Assembly (NCBI GenBank): GCA_949317995.1
Contig: OX439047.1
Span: forward strand, 49,549,505 to 49,613,504
Origin: Acholoe squamosa
Lineage: Eukaryota; Annelida; Polychaeta; Phyllodocida; Polynoidae
DNA length: 64,000 bases
Direction of reading: 5' to 3'
Part shown: piece by piece, positions 11,622-24,830 of the stretch
How positions within the stretch are numbered: position 1 is the stretch's first letter
How the letters are laid out: each line of letters opens with the position of its first letter
The notes under the pieces: generated by a model
The model's database searches: none
Told to the model about the DNA's origin: nothing
What the model saw: the letters and a program-made list of their open reading frames with translations, nothing else
Translations under genes and position numbers: made by a program

Positions 11622-11868
11622 TCACATGATGCAGGATAAATCACTCTGTGACGGCAGTCCGTCTGGTGGTGTGTAGAGCAGGATGCTCTGTGTGTGTCCG
11701 TGCATGCAGGTAGTTGTAGCCTCCTGCACCAGCTGCACCAGCTGAGTGGAAGGCAGTGTGAGGAGGAAGGCCTCCTCCAGGGCTGTGTGCTCGATGTGGT
11801 TGGCTGCTGCTGCTGATGCAGGAGTTCCTCCTGTATGAGGTGCTGCTGACATTGCTGTCTGGGGGAGG
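11622..11868 (-). CDS. Candidate terminal coding exon of an unidentified gene
   Basis: Reading on the minus strand, a good acceptor (CTTACCCTCCCCCAG) at about 11869 is followed by roughly 81 open codons ending in TGA. Codon third positions are rich in C and G, unlike the AT-rich surroundings, and the codon use looks coding. The predicted stretch has an Ala-rich start, a helix-like acidic/hydrophobic segment (ALEEAFLLTLPSTQLVQLVQ), and a short tail ending SDLSCIM. The frame also continues upstream to an alternative acceptor (GGTTTTGGCAG, about 11922). I do not recognise the protein and it does not match any part of CASK that I know. It could be the last exon of a gene nested in, or lying beyond, the CASK locus. 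No companion exon was found, so an accidental open frame remains possible. Confidence 0.35.
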
Positions 11869-11922
11869 GTAAGCTTCACCTCATGCCACCTGGCACACCA
11901 CGAGGATACTTTCACTGCCAAA

Positions 11923-14900
11923 ACCTGGGTTTCTACGTAAAATGCTTCTATACCCCAAAATTATTATCACGTCAATCTAAGGAAATGCTATTTATATATG
12001 TAACAAGGTAAATTAAGGTCGACCCATGGGCGTCTGTGAAAAACACTTAGGTGTCGTGCCTGCTACCATTAACTTTCATGATAATAGAAGGCATTGTAAC
12101 CTATCTATTGGTGTGAAGGTAGTCCCCTTACTAAACCTGTATGAAGGCAACAAACCAACCCTTCAGTACCGTGTTATACCTGTAGGATACTGTGTACCAT
12201 GCCGGCAAATGGATCATGACAGGTTACTGGGACCATTGAGTCAGATACAGGACATTCACCTGCCCCTACTTTGTCGGCCTTAGCAGCAGCTGTCAGCCAA
12301 CAACTGAGGGGCCCAGTGTAGACCAAGTGTCCCCCTCCAGGCTGCTGTCCACAGGGTGGCTACCTACAAGTGTTGTCTGGAGGAGGCTCATTAAACAATT
12401 AAACTCATTAAGTGCTGTAAGCCGCCATTTTTTCACTCCTGTTGCTCAGGTACTGAGTCAGTAGTACCAGAAGCGAGAGCGGAAATCACATATTGCCATA
12501 TTAAGGAGTTTGAAGTGTGTCAGAGGGAGGAATGAATACATGACTTCTTTATCACTCTCTAGTCATAATGGATACTAGTTCTCTATAACTGTACTTTATC
12601 TACTACTGCCACTGCACTGAGCTGCAGTTGGCAGGTTACACCCCTATAGTGGTTACCCCTGGAGGGGTGAACGCCTCGTCAGCAGCCTGTCTGTCAATCA
12701 TGCACCAGTATGACACCTCTTCGTACTGAGTGTTCATAGCACGTGGGTTCTTATATCAAGTGATATGAAACAGTCTCACATTGATGTGCATGGAGAATCT
12801 GTATCACATGGGGCATGTAGAAACCGGTCTTACCTTTTACTGATGTAACATGGATGACATTTTATTTGACATATTCAATAAACATATAGTATGTAAATAC
12901 AATTTATAAAGCCCCTCTTTACTTACTTCCACTCCGACCCTGACTATAAGTGTCTACTATATATGTATAGATAGTAACAGCTAGAGCCAGTACCTCTTAC
13001 ATATTTAATGGTGCCCATCAGCTTTAACATGTCCTCTGATTACTTTCATTGGCCTCAAAGTAAACAAACACAAAATATAGGCAAAGTGATTTGAATCGCT
13101 GAAAAGTTAAAAAGATTTTTTGGTAACTGTGAGTTTCTGAAAACGGGCATCTGTAATGCCACGTTTCAAGATTCTATTTCTATATCCATGTTGTTTTATC
13201 AATATGCATGACTGAACTATGCTTGAAGGCTACTCTTTTGAGCTTTTTTCTTTAGTGCGGTTTGTAGCAGAGGAAGCGATATGACTTATATAAAGCAATA
13301 TGAACAGTCAAAGACACGATCAAGGCAGATACCATAGCGCAGAGGACAATGTAAAAGGGTAGGAGAAGAATGGTGACCTTGATGTTGGCTGTATTAATGA
13401 CTCACACAGGCTTGGTGAAGGAAGCTAACTAGTACAGGAGCCTCATATCAGTGATGATTACATTATACATATATATTGTCGAGTGAGACAATGCATTTAG
13501 ATGATGTTATGATAGGCAATTACCCTCACAGGGTAGTTTATTGGCATTTGGGTGTGTGCCTTTTATGGACATTTATATAATAGATATCGGGTCTTTTTAT
13601 CAGGTTTCCCTTAATGAAGTCTTAGTGCAGGAGGGCAGATGATGATTCAATAAACTCAAAATCGGCCATGGAAGGAGTGACCTAGAGGCCGGTCTAGTCA
13701 TTACAAGCTTGCCCAACATCATATAAACCAGAGTACACACACATTTGCCACCCTTATAACAAAAGTAAGAACACACATCGCCTACTTCACTGCAGTCCCT
13801 CAGTGTCTTCTACCTGGCAGTACCCCCTGCACTCTACATATCCTAACTGTACTCTCATACCACCTACAGGACATCCATGTGTTACACGAATTACTCTTCA
13901 CAGTGGTCAGCTAATGTGGCACACACTACTGTAAGATTTACTGTTATATCTGTCCTTTATCATTATTCTACAAGGGGCACACTCTACAATTCCCATTACT
14001 AGTTGTGAGGACCGCGTTAAAGAGGTATTGCATAATTGCTGAACATAACTTATGCTTTTCCTTCTGAATAAATGGAAGCAACCCTAAGGGCACATGGCAA
14101 TCAGAGTGCAGGGTAGGAGGTAGGAGACTGAGCGTGTAGTATGATAACGGGGGTTGAGCTGTTGAGTGTAAAGGGGGGGGGGGTATGGTGCTTACACCTT
14201 TTTACACCCGCCTGCTCACGTCAATCAATGCCTCTTCACTGACTTGGACAGGTAAAACTGTTACACTGACCTCCAACTGCATTAGGCGAGATATGGACTA
14301 GTCTAGCTATCGGTAGGTTGGTCCCAGATAACATGATCATACATTCAGGTATGCTTGAATGTGTTGGTTTTATATGAGTTGCCTATGTCTATTTGTGTTT
14401 CTTCGCCCAATTTCAAGAATATCACTTGTTTTTTCCCCTAAATAATGTCGATATCAATGCAAACAAAATCCGTTGGTCAGCATGTTTTGCTAACTATGAT
14501 TTAGCTACCTGAAACACATTCCAATAAATGTGCCTTAATTTGGTGCTAATTATGTATGTGGACTGCAACAAGGTGGCAGGCAGTCCTGCAGAGGGTGCCA
14601 GGCTGTTATCAGGATTTATCACATTGCTATGATATACCTAGTGAATTCAAACTCATCACAGGTTCAGATTTGTGTTTGTTTCCTTTCCTGCACAAAATGT
14701 ATGCAGTTCTTTGTCCCTATGCATATATCATGACATGATATGAAATAAACCTCTCCAAAATCATAGTTGATGAAATCATTGATTAAACCAGTCACCCCTT
14801 GTTGTGTTCTCTATTGAAGGCTTCAATCACAGGGTTCATATTTTATGTAGGACCATGATTTAAGTCCTCCTCTGTATCTTCAAGTGTGTGTGTGTGGGGG

Positions 14901-15521
14901 GGGGGGGGGTAGACTAAGGTGGGAAGCTTCCATGCACTGCTATAAGGAAACCAATAACAGGTTTTTACTTTCAAGTAATATCTATAATTAAGTACAATAC
15001 CTGCGGATAATTGGTGCAGAGCTTATGGAAGTAGCTGCACGTAGCAGATGAAACTAATCAAGTTTTTACCTGTTTCCCGACAGTGAGCAGTGGTGTAATG
15101 GAGGTATCTTAGATAAAAGGCCGTATTTGGAGCACCCGACATTAACTATACAACATGAGGTCTGTGTGTTATTCGCTTATTGAATGATATCCCCGGGGTA
15201 ACTTTTTTATGTTCTATAAAATAGGCATTTATTGTAACTGCACATGGCGATTTTCTGTTACAATATGAAGACAGAATATACAAGATCGGATACATTTGTT
15301 TAGTTTACCATGTAATATCAACTGTTGCAGCAATAATGAAAAGTACGAGTTAATGTAAGAGATTCCTCTATGGTACAAGTGGGAATGTGATTTCCTGTGG
15401 ACCATGAAGCCATGATGGTAGTAGGAAGAGAAGGACAGAACACACTACACCCTACACAACCCACCTAGCATATGACGCCATGCTTAGATTGTCATATCAG
15501 GTAGGGTATCTTACAAACCAC
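11923..15521. other. Non-coding stretch, no gene seen
   Basis: Only short frames are present. There are G-runs near 14171 and 14896. No tandem array, transposon ends or splice-paired open frames were found. Confidence 0.5.
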
Positions 15522-15553
15522 GACAAATCACATCACTAAGGATGTGATTTGTC
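15522..15553. other. Perfect hairpin, 13-bp stem and 6-base loop
   Basis: GACAAATCACATC (15522-15534), loop ACTAAG, then the exact reverse complement (15541-15553). It lies 45 bp before the 53-bp array. No function can be assigned. Confidence 0.85.
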
Positions 15554-15595
15554 AGACATAGACCCACATCAAGTCATTACTGGCTTCAAGATCCA

Positions 15596-15966
15596 ACGGC
15601 CTGAGTAATGAAGGACCTGCAAAACTGACATTCTTGTATCAGCAACAAACGGCCTGAGTAATGAAGGACCTGCAATACTGACATTCTTGTATCAGCAACA
15701 AACGGTCTGAGTAATGAAGGACCTGCAATACTGACATTCTTGTATCAGCAACAAACGGTCTGAGTAATGAAGGACCTGCAATACTGACATTCTTGTATCA
15801 GCAACAAACGGTCTGAGTAATGAAGGACCTGCAATACTGACATTCTTGTATCAGCAACAAACGGTCTGAGTAATGAAGGACCTGCAATACTGACATTCTT
15901 GTATCAGCAACAAACGGCCTGAGTAATGAAGGACCTGCAATACTGACATTCTTGTATCAGCAACAA
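15596..15966. repeat. 53-bp tandem repeat, 7 copies
   Basis: The unit contains CTGAGTAATGAAGGACCTGC and CATTCTTGTATCAGCAACA. CTGAGTAATG recurs at exactly 53-bp steps. Copies are almost identical, differing at GGCCTG versus GGTCTG and one A/T in the first copy. It breaks off into unique sequence at AACAAAAGAACATTTG. Confidence 0.96.
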
Positions 15967-16730
15967 AAGAACATTTGCTCTCTCCACCAAATGTCTGCTT
16001 TGTGTGGGTTAGACGAGGTCTCCTTAATTGTCTACAATACGTGCCGGGTTTTAGATCACAAAGGGTGCATGTATCTACCTGACCATGGACTGATTAGACT
16101 TGAACCCATGCCAGGGCGTGCTGTTGTCACTAGGCCTGCAATGTTACAGTTAGGTATTAACCCTCTCTGCACTTGGTATTCTAGATACCCTTCATTCACG
16201 ATCCTTCCCCGACTTCTAGGAAGAACTCTATGACATGGTACAATGCTGCAGGGGACTGATACCAATTATGGAATGATCGACACTACAACAGGTGCGTAAA
16301 TTTGAAGTTTAGTATTTACTTATCCCGCCTTTAAACATGGGAAATGTTAACATCAAGTCAAAGCCAAAGGAGAGAGGCTGAGAAACAGACGCCATTTTAC
16401 CCAATGCCGCTGTAACTTCATCCCAGTCATTTCATGACACAGTCTCCTTTTCACGGTTATTTCAAAAACCGAGATCCTTCATCAAGTTTTTGAAAATCAA
16501 TAAAAAGAAAGTTTAACTTGTCTGACATGTCGTTATGATATTGCATGTTTCATGAATCATTTCATAGAGAATGTCAAGCTCCGAGACTTTAAAACAGTAT
16601 CTGTTTAACGACTTTCTTTTCTAGATGAACACTTGTATTTACTGACACGTTGTAAATTAATATGTAATTCCAAGACGTCTTCACTATGCTATATGTCTTT
16701 CTCTTTTTTTGTGTTTGATATAGATTGTAA
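15967..16730. other. Non-coding stretch, no gene seen
   Basis: A plus-strand frame at 15952-16233 starts inside the tandem array and has no recognisable domain. Nothing else is supported. Confidence 0.5.
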
Positions 16731-16915
16731 GAGTGAGTAAGTGAGTAATAGTTGTTTAACGCCATTTCGACAGCTAAGGTCATATTCATGGCGAGAACTA
16801 CATTACACAAAGTCACAGAGAAATGTGTTGGCGCCCACGCATATGTGCACCACTCACCTCCTGAGGGGATAGGAAAGAGGAGATTTAGACCCTTTTAAGT
16901 GGGCTAGGGAAGCCC
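16731..16915 (+). mobile_element. SINE-like dispersed element (family A)
   Basis: The head is GAGTGAGTAAGTGAGTAATA, followed by GTTTAACGCCATTTCGACAG, a middle with GGCGAGAACTACATTACAC, and the end GGGCTAGGGAAGCCC. A candidate target duplication, AGATTGTAAGA on the left and AGATTGTTAGA on the right, flanks it. Orientation is taken from the tetranucleotide head. Confidence 0.85.
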
Positions 16916-17131
16916 GAGATTGTTAGACTGTCGTTCCAACCTCGATATTCATTAGAGTTGTGGATAGCTGACACCAGACGGCAAGGGGGCATTCCATATA
17001 TGAGTCTTTCCTATCCTAGTTTGATTCCCGTTTGACTGCAGATGACTGTACAAACATACCAGAGGTATGTATATGGGCTTGTATCGAGGGAGCTCCCTCT
17101 AATTTGAGGAGGGACCTCTACCTCTACTGTG

Positions 17132-17260
17132 GGCTGATCCATAAATTATGTCGCGTTTTTAGGGCCTTTTCGGACACCCCTACCCACCCCTTTGTCACGC
17201 TTTTACTTCCATGGACATCCCCCCTACCCCCTCCGGTGTGACATAATTTATGGGTCGGCC
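17132..17260. mobile_element. 129-bp MITE with inverted ends
   Basis: The left end GGCTGATCCATAAATTATG matches the reverse complement of the right end (GGCCGACCCATAAATTATG) apart from two bases, and the similarity continues a few bases inward. A 5-bp direct repeat CTGTG flanks it at 17127-17131 and 17261-17265. No coding capacity. The superfamily is not assigned. Confidence 0.75.
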
Positions 17261-17265
17261 CTGTG

Positions 17266-19648
17266 CATTTCAGTTGATCAATCTATTTCTCTACATATGT
17301 GTCATTTATCATATAATAGGGATATTCAGATTAAGCACCTATGTAGAGACGGCCTGTTATCGGTATGTCCCACCAGTCTATGTACAGTTGAATGTGACTG
17401 ATCCATCCCAGATATCTGGAGTCATATAGTGTGTAGGCCGCGTCCAGGGTACCAGTACAGTCATTGGTACACATCTCATCAGAACTGAATGTGTATACAT
17501 CATAACATGTACAATAACCCGTATAGAGCGTTTACTATCCAAAGTGTCTCTATTCTACAGAGATGACATGAAGTAGTTACATTATGTTTTGAAAAGTCGG
17601 ACCTTAAAACAATTTTATCCCCTGAATAACACGCTAAAACAAAGGGACAATTCAGCACAGGCTAGTCCTATACACCAGCTGCCGTGTGGCCCAGTATGGT
17701 CACCTACTGTACAGACACCAGGTACAGTAAGGGAATAAAGGTGTTTAGACAATGACTTGCTGATGTAGTCTACCTGTGACTCGTCTTCCTACCCCTCAGC
17801 TGCTCCACGTTTGAGCGTCATCTTAGTTTTATAATGAAATGCGCTAAAAATTATATTATCAACATCCACTCATCCTATCAACAAAAAACATCCTTGCATG
17901 TGCTGTTGCAATCTTTTGTGTAGTCTATTTCATCGCTGGACGCATATTTACAACCAGCAAAATTCCAATTACTAAAGGGTTTGTTATGGTGATAGGTGAA
18001 GGGAGCGCCTCCTACTGTAACACGGTCCAACCTACGACCTTGTCGGCTTTTAACCCCTGTTAGGCTGTTATAGGGGAGTTTCCCTACTATCCCAAACATC
18101 AACAGCCCCATTTGTATACAGTTACCACACAACTACCAACAGTCGCGTCAACAGCTCTACAACATGGCGCTATAAAAGTAATGACAGGTTCTGTCAAAGG
18201 TTGACTGAACCCATGCCCGTGTTTGTACATACACTACAGACAGATATCAGCTCCTGCAGAGTTGGCCATATATGACTGGGCTCTTAGTAGAATGGATGGG
18301 CAAATCCCATTGGTCAATGAAGGTGGGGGTCTTAGGTCAGGAGATGGACGTCCGTGCGATGTGTATTTTACTAAGGGTTGGAGGTTCAGGGGAGGGGGCA
18401 GTGGGAGAGGGTGTGAGGGGGGGGGGCTAATACACATCAGAGTTCAATCAGATTCTAATCTGGCTATATAATGATCAACACCAGGGTGTATATTCCCCAC
18501 TCCCTCCATCCTCATTTCCGATGAGGTGTACTGTCTGTTCTTACCACTTATACGGAATGACAACAATTTTATCCTTAACTTGAGATCATGAACAATAAAA
18601 CAATTAAGTAATTAGCTGGAATACATATCTAGATGTGGTGTGAAGGTCATTTCAGTATTTGCTGATACCTGGGTGATTATATGTTCTGCGACACTCCCCA
18701 GGGAAGCCAGGTTACTGTCAAAGGTACTGTCTGACTTCTTGTCAGTGAGAGGAGTCCTGTTTGTTGTAGCTAGCTATTTGAAACTCGCCACGGTGAACTT
18801 TGAAATTTCAAATTAACCTCTACCGTCTAAATGCGGTCCTTATACCCCCCCTCTTATGTTCAGGTCTATCGTTTTCCTTCTACAGGTCATAGCACCACCT
18901 ACCAATACAACATACATCTTAAGTCACGGTTACTATTACTCTGAAGAAAAGCCCTTATTGGACACTCCTCTAGGTAGTTATCATAAAAAAAAACACATGG
19001 GGCTGTGAAGGGTGGCCATGGCGCCTCTAGCTAATTATTATGAGACACCTATTTAATATGGAGGCACAATAGGTTCCCATTCAGGGCTTGGATAAGCATA
19101 AGGCTATTGCAATCATATGCATGTGTTCTTATCATGGCCGTACATTTCTTCACATAGACCCACTATGAAGTTATGGGAAAGAACACTGCTTTTTAAACTT
19201 AATCCATGCCTTATAAGAAATAGTACTGCATTCCACAGAATCCTTAGCTGAGAGGCATTCACTAAAACATTTATGTTGGTAATTGTGGTGGGGAATCTCT
19301 AATATATCAGAGGAACATTCCTTCCGTTCTGTTTCTGTGAACAAAAACAAAAGCCCTTGCGTGGAAAAATCCAGAAAATACAACACTTCAATACTACATT
19401 GTAGTCAAGGGCCATGTACGCACATGGTTACTATTGAACATATAGGGAGTGCCCCCCCCCCCGGGCAGGAAACCTCATGAAAACACCCTTCTCATAAATA
19501 TTCTGGGGAAAAAAATGAAAACAGAATAGGAAGGACATCTATGTCAAGCATTAGATGACAGATAGATTGTAGAGATAAATTACCTCTACATAGCCTTTTT
19601 CTCAGCGATCTTCCATTTCAGACCATTCTACCCACCCCAACACCAATA
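17266..19648. other. Non-coding stretch, no gene seen
   Basis: Short frames only. A G-rich strip occurs at 18390-18427. Nothing with a recognisable domain or repeat structure. Confidence 0.5.
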
Positions 19649-19702
19649 AGGGTGTGCCTTCTCTATATATAGATATATCTATATATAGAACAGGCACACC
19701 CT
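19649..19702. other. 54-bp near-perfect palindrome
   Basis: AGGGTGTGCCT on the left pairs with AGGCACACCCT on the right. The centre is a self-complementary CTATATATAGATATATCTA type core. Only a few central-arm bases mismatch, so the DNA can form a cruciform and an RNA would form one long stem. It could be a minimal foldback element. Confidence 0.85.
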
Positions 19703-20759
19703 AATTAGTTAGTCTCAGCATTAGCCTATTTTATCAGAGGAACTACAAGAGGTACATCGAATAGAATTGGGAACTTAAAGACTGATATACGACGGGACGA
19801 AGATCCTTTAAGTGCGTCCCTGATTGGCTGAGTGGCTACTAGGCTTATCATTGCTACTCAACTTATGTATTGTCTGATTGATGATCTAACTTACTGAGTA
19901 CACAGGTGCTAACTGTTAACTCTATATACGACTATGCTACATCTATCAATTTACTTCTTTTCATATATAAGGGCAGGCATAGCAGTTTTAAGTCAGAAAT
20001 CTGCCTTTGCTATCATATTATAACCATATTTACCATTGGCCTTGAACAAGAAAGAACTTCCATCCTTGGTGGGCCAATTATCAGACACCTTATATGTCTG
20101 AATACAATCCTCTCTGAATGCAATCGTAACTATCGATCCTATGCTGTCTAAAGGCCAATTGCTACAAGCTATTGCAGTCACTATCTCAAATAGGTCCCCC
20201 CTCCCCTATCCCCCAGCACTATGGCTAAATGTAAGGTCCGGTATCAGAAGCTCCTCGCAGGGCCTCAAACTGATACTATACAACACAATGCGAGGCTGCA
20301 TCGAGTGGTTAGCCATTGCAGCCAGTGACACTTTCCACCCTTTGTTAACTAGCCAGGAACGCTGACTTTGAACTTCCAGTAACGCTTCTCCCCTTAGGGG
20401 ACAGCAGGGGAGTGGGCTGTCGAATGAGCCTAATAAGGATGTAAGGGATCGATAGCAACGCCATGGTTAAAGTCGCTGTGGTAGGCATGAATTAAATCTT
20501 CCCATGGAAAATTGCATGTATGACTTGTTTTTATTAAATTCCTGTCCTTTTATTGGTTATTTATTTTTCATTTTGACATGTTCTCAAGATCTGTTTAACT
20601 GCCCGTTTGAGAAATGTCACTGTCATCTGATAAAATGGTTGGCATCCGTAACGGATTCGTCATGTACCTAGGCCTACCTAGGCCTATACATGCTGCATGT
20701 GTGAGTGTTAGATGTCAGCCTACATGAAACAACTACTGTATGCACTGTGTGCAGGATTA
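19703..20759. other. Non-coding stretch, no gene seen
   Basis: Frames of 62-81 residues overlap on both strands and look like chance. From about 20690 the sequence begins to resemble degraded 51-bp repeat units. Confidence 0.45.
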
Positions 20760-21880
20760 TATGAAGCAACTTATTATGTGCCTATATATTTAGCGTGATA
20801 CAAGATGGTGGCCTGCATGATGTCACTCACCATGTGCCTGTATACTTAGTCTATGATGGCGGCCTGCATGGCATGACCCGTCATGTGCCTGTATACTGAG
20901 TCTATGATGGCGGCCTCAATGGCATGACCCATCATGTGCCTGTATACTGAGTCTATGATGGCGACCTCCATGGCATGACCGGTCATGTGCCTGTATACTG
21001 AGTCTATGATGGCGGCCTCCATGGCATGACCCGTCATGTGCCTGTATACTGAGTCTATGATGGCGGCCTCCATGGCATGACCCATCATGTGCCTGTATAC
21101 TGAGTCTATGATGGCAGCCTCAATGGCATGACCCGTCATGTGCCTGTATACTGAGTCTACGATGGCGACCTCCATGGCATGACCGGTCATGTGCCTGTAT
21201 ACTGAGTCTATGATGGCGGCCTCCATGGCATGACCCGTCATGTGCCTGTATACTGAGTCTATGATGGCAGCCTGACTCGCCATGTGCCTGTATACTGAGT
21301 CTATGATGGCAGCCTGCATAGCATGACTTGCCATGTGCCTGTATACTGAGTCTATGATGGCGGCCTGCATGATGTGACTCGCCATGTGCCTGTATACTGA
21401 GTCTATGATGGCAGCCTGCATAGCGTGACTTGCCATGTGCCTGTATACTGAGTCTATGATGGCGGCCTCCATGGCATGACCCGTCATGTGCCTGTATACT
21501 GAGTCTGTGATGGCGGCCTGCATGATGTGACTTGCCATGTGCCTGTATACTGAGTCTATTATGGCAGCCTGCATGATGTGACTCGCCATGTGCCTGTATA
21601 CTGAGTCTATGATGGCAGCCTGCATAGCGTGACTTGCCATGTGCCTGTATACTGTGTCTATTGTGGCAGCCTGCATGATGTGACTCGCCATGTGCCTGTA
21701 TACTGTGTCTATGATGGCGGCCTGCATGGCGTGACTCGCCATGTGCCTGTATACTGAGTCTACAATGGCAGCCTGCATGGCGTGACTAGCCATATGCCTG
21801 TATACTGAGTCTATAATGGCGGCCTGCATGGCATGGCTCTTCATGTGCCTACATACTGAGTATGATATGCACACAGTCAT
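20760..21880. repeat. 51-bp tandem repeat, 21 clear copies plus degraded edge copies
   Basis: TGTGCCTGTATAC recurs from 20833 to 21844 at 51-bp steps, with a single 9-bp deletion in one copy near 21270. The distance of 1011 bp equals 20 x 51 minus 9. The minus strand is open from an ATG at 21880 for 344 codons, as a 17-residue repeat around DSVYRHMASHAMQAAII. The 9-bp loss keeps the frame. Many differences between copies change the amino acid, which argues against selection on a protein. Older, degraded copies extend to about 20760. I treat it as a minisatellite with a by-product ORF, but a repetitive-protein exon is not excluded. Confidence 0.93.
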
Positions 21881-22985
21881 CTAAGAGCAACTCAATGAAC
21901 AGCTCGATCCCTCCTATGGCTGTTGCCATGGTAACTGTTTTAGAACCAAGCAGAGTTTGGCGTTCATTGATGGTGGCGTACCTGGCCTCTGTACAAAGGG
22001 AGTACTAAGTCTTCAGCACGCTAGGACCAAGCTTCCTGGTGTCACTGGGGTCACTCAAATGGCGAATATTGAAAGGTATGTAGCCGTTGATGAGTGCTGT
22101 CTCAGGTCAAAGAACAAAGATTGGGTTCTTCCTGCAAGGATATTGCTGAATGAAGAGCACAGATCAAAGTGACTGAGCATAAATTTCCTAATATTCGAAA
22201 CCCTAAATTTTGGCCTCAGACTGTATGAGTCTGTCATTTTGAATTTGAAGATTTCTGAAATAAGAGAAAACCCTGGGGTCTCCCATCCTTGGACTAGGGC
22301 AATGCCTTCCCTGTGCTCAAAATTCCTGACATGAATTAATCATAGCAAATCCTTTGGAATTATCTTTGGACACAGTTAGCATGAACTGTGTGAATGATTG
22401 TCAAATATAAAAGGCTGTCTTTCCTAAAATTGACCCTTAACACGACCCTAACACAATGAGCTACTCCAAATTCTATGCAGCAGTCCAGCTTCCTCCAGAC
22501 AATAAGCAATAAGGGCACCCTATGTTGACACCTGCTGGGTCGCTATGGAACTAAAAGTCATTATAGTTCTGGTGCTTCCACACATTGCAATCACCATTCC
22601 TTTGCTATTCATGTAAAATTATTCAAAGTCTGACAGCATTGAAATTGGAATTGATGATTACAGGAGGTGGTGAGACATTTTGTAGTCTCCGCCAATTCCT
22701 CAACCAGTATTTGGACCTTAACATCTACTTCAATTTGAGATGACAGGTTGGAGTGTGTCCTCGGGCTGTAAACCCGGCTTGTCTTGTCCCCGTACGGTTA
22801 GGTAGAGGGGAAAGGTGGGGGAGGCGCTGGTGACATTTCCTTTTGAAACAACAATCTAACACTTGTGTCTCAAGCAGACTTCTGCAAACGAGGTTCTCGA
22901 CTTGTAGACGAGAGGTCATGGGGACGCTGAGAGCTTTGGGTGGTCTTGGCAACAGAAGGAGCAGGGGAGAGAAATGGATGGACGT
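21881..22985. other. Non-coding stretch, no gene seen
   Basis: No supported coding signature. A minus-strand frame (23204-22725, 159 codons) runs through the 45-bp repeat and this flank, but resembles nothing known. Confidence 0.45.
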
Positions 22986-23120
22986 ATCAGCAATATAGGA
23001 ACACCTCATATATGTACGTGCCTGTATGGTATCAGCAATATAGGAACACCTCATATATGTATGTGCCTGTATGGTATCAGCAATATAGGAACACCTCATA
23101 TATGTACGTGCCAGTATAGC
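22986..23120. repeat. 45-bp tandem repeat, 3 copies
   Basis: ATCAGCAATATAGGAACACC starts at 22986, 23031 and 23076. Copies differ at one or two bases. The unit length is a multiple of three, so a minus-strand frame stays open with a 15-residue repeat; no gene is inferred. Confidence 0.95.
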
Positions 23121-24450
23121 GTGTGCTTTTATAGTCTTAATATGTGCAGCCGTGTTTGCCAAACAGTACATTTTATCACGATTCTTCAAGGTATCCAGTA
23201 TCATTCATGTTTCGGAATTCAAAGAGACTATTTCTAGTTGCTACTAGCTTCAAGACGATGTCCTTTATTTCAAAATCTAGAGTTTTTTTTATGAAAAGGC
23301 TTTAGTCTATTTCTATATCTGGCCATCTAACCACATATTGGGTTTGAAATTACGCTGTCGAGAGACGGAATCCCACCTGGCTTTGTCATCCTTCACAGCC
23401 CCACTATATTCTAGTCTCATAAATGCTTTGAAATCATATCATTGATTTAATTGAAAATACATTTCCTCCCATCTCCATGGACAATAATCTAATCCCTTTC
23501 TCTAAAACCTGTAGACTACCACCGCTACAGTCGGCGTAACACAAGGATTTATCTATACCGAAGCTATCTCGATCGAATGGTTTGATGTAGGCTTGGGCTC
23601 ACTCAATCGAATCAGCTTCTATTTGGTATAGTAGCAAGTTGGCAATGCTGATGGAGAGTGGAAACTGCATAAAGGATTATAGGTACATCAGACACATTAA
23701 GTACCCACCTGGAGCCATGTTTTACTAAACAACTGTTGTCTTGATACCATTGATAAAAGAGAGTGAATGGTGATCATTATTTTCATTTACACACCTAAGA
23801 CAAAGCCTAACTTTATTTTCCAGCAATGGGCTAATATCAAATATTGCCCATTATCGCAGTATCCCATTTATTCAGTTGGGCAATGGAGTCTTCTATGAAT
23901 AATAAGCCCCTTTCCAGTCAAACAATTTTCTTCTTGGTGTTAGTTGTTTTGCCACGTTACAAAACTACGCTGGATGCTTAAAAATCCTCTATATAAGTTT
24001 ATATCCTCTAAATGTTACAAGTGGTTGTCTGAGGACAGCTATTAATCATGGCTCACAGAGAACATAGAACCAACGAGTTTGGCAAAGCTCGTTTGAATGG
24101 ATCTGATAGTTTAAGTCCTGCTCAGTGAGCCTCACACCAAAGTAGCAAATCTATATTGATTTATATGGACAATCTTGTATGAGATAGATTGACAGTCGAT
24201 GGATATACATGTGTAAGTCGTTTTACTGCATTCACTTCAAACTTTACCATTGAGTGATCTCAGTCTCAGTTTGCAATTTTTGAGACGATACTCGGTAAAT
24301 ATAAGTTGTATTTGGTTGAAGAGCTCACTTCTGGAGTTGTGTTTACGTGACAGTGGTGAAGGGTCTGGTATATGATACTAAAAGTCCACTTAAATTCAAT
24401 CTGTTTTCTACACTATTTATGGCAAGTGTGTCAGGCTATATCCACAAATC

Positions 24451-24453
<3 letters not shown>
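23121..24453. other. Non-coding stretch, no gene seen
   Basis: Unique-looking AT-rich sequence with no open frame of note. Confidence 0.5.

Positions 24454-24519
<66 letters not shown>
24454..24519. repeat. (TA)n microsatellite, about 33 units
   Basis: Uninterrupted alternating T and A for about 66 bp. Confidence 0.98.
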
Positions 24520-24521
<2 letters not shown>

Positions 24522-24830
24522 TTGGTAGGATGCCTACTTGGGGCGATGAGACAGCTACCACACATGTATGGTTGTATAGTGAGATGACCTAATTGGCTGA
24601 GACAGAGTAAAGGGTGAAAAAGGGAAAATGACTTAGTCCATCGGACAACACGCTAGCATCAGCCTATTCTAGTGCTTTACTAATAAAGTTTCCACTCCCA
24701 ACATGTGTTGCCTAGACAGTGGCAGCGCCATCTTGGCTCTGCAAACCTCATTATGGGGACCAGTTTTGGGATTTTTGTATGTCAACAACATGTGTCATAC
24801 CACTTTTGGAGTGATATGATGAGGCCTACT

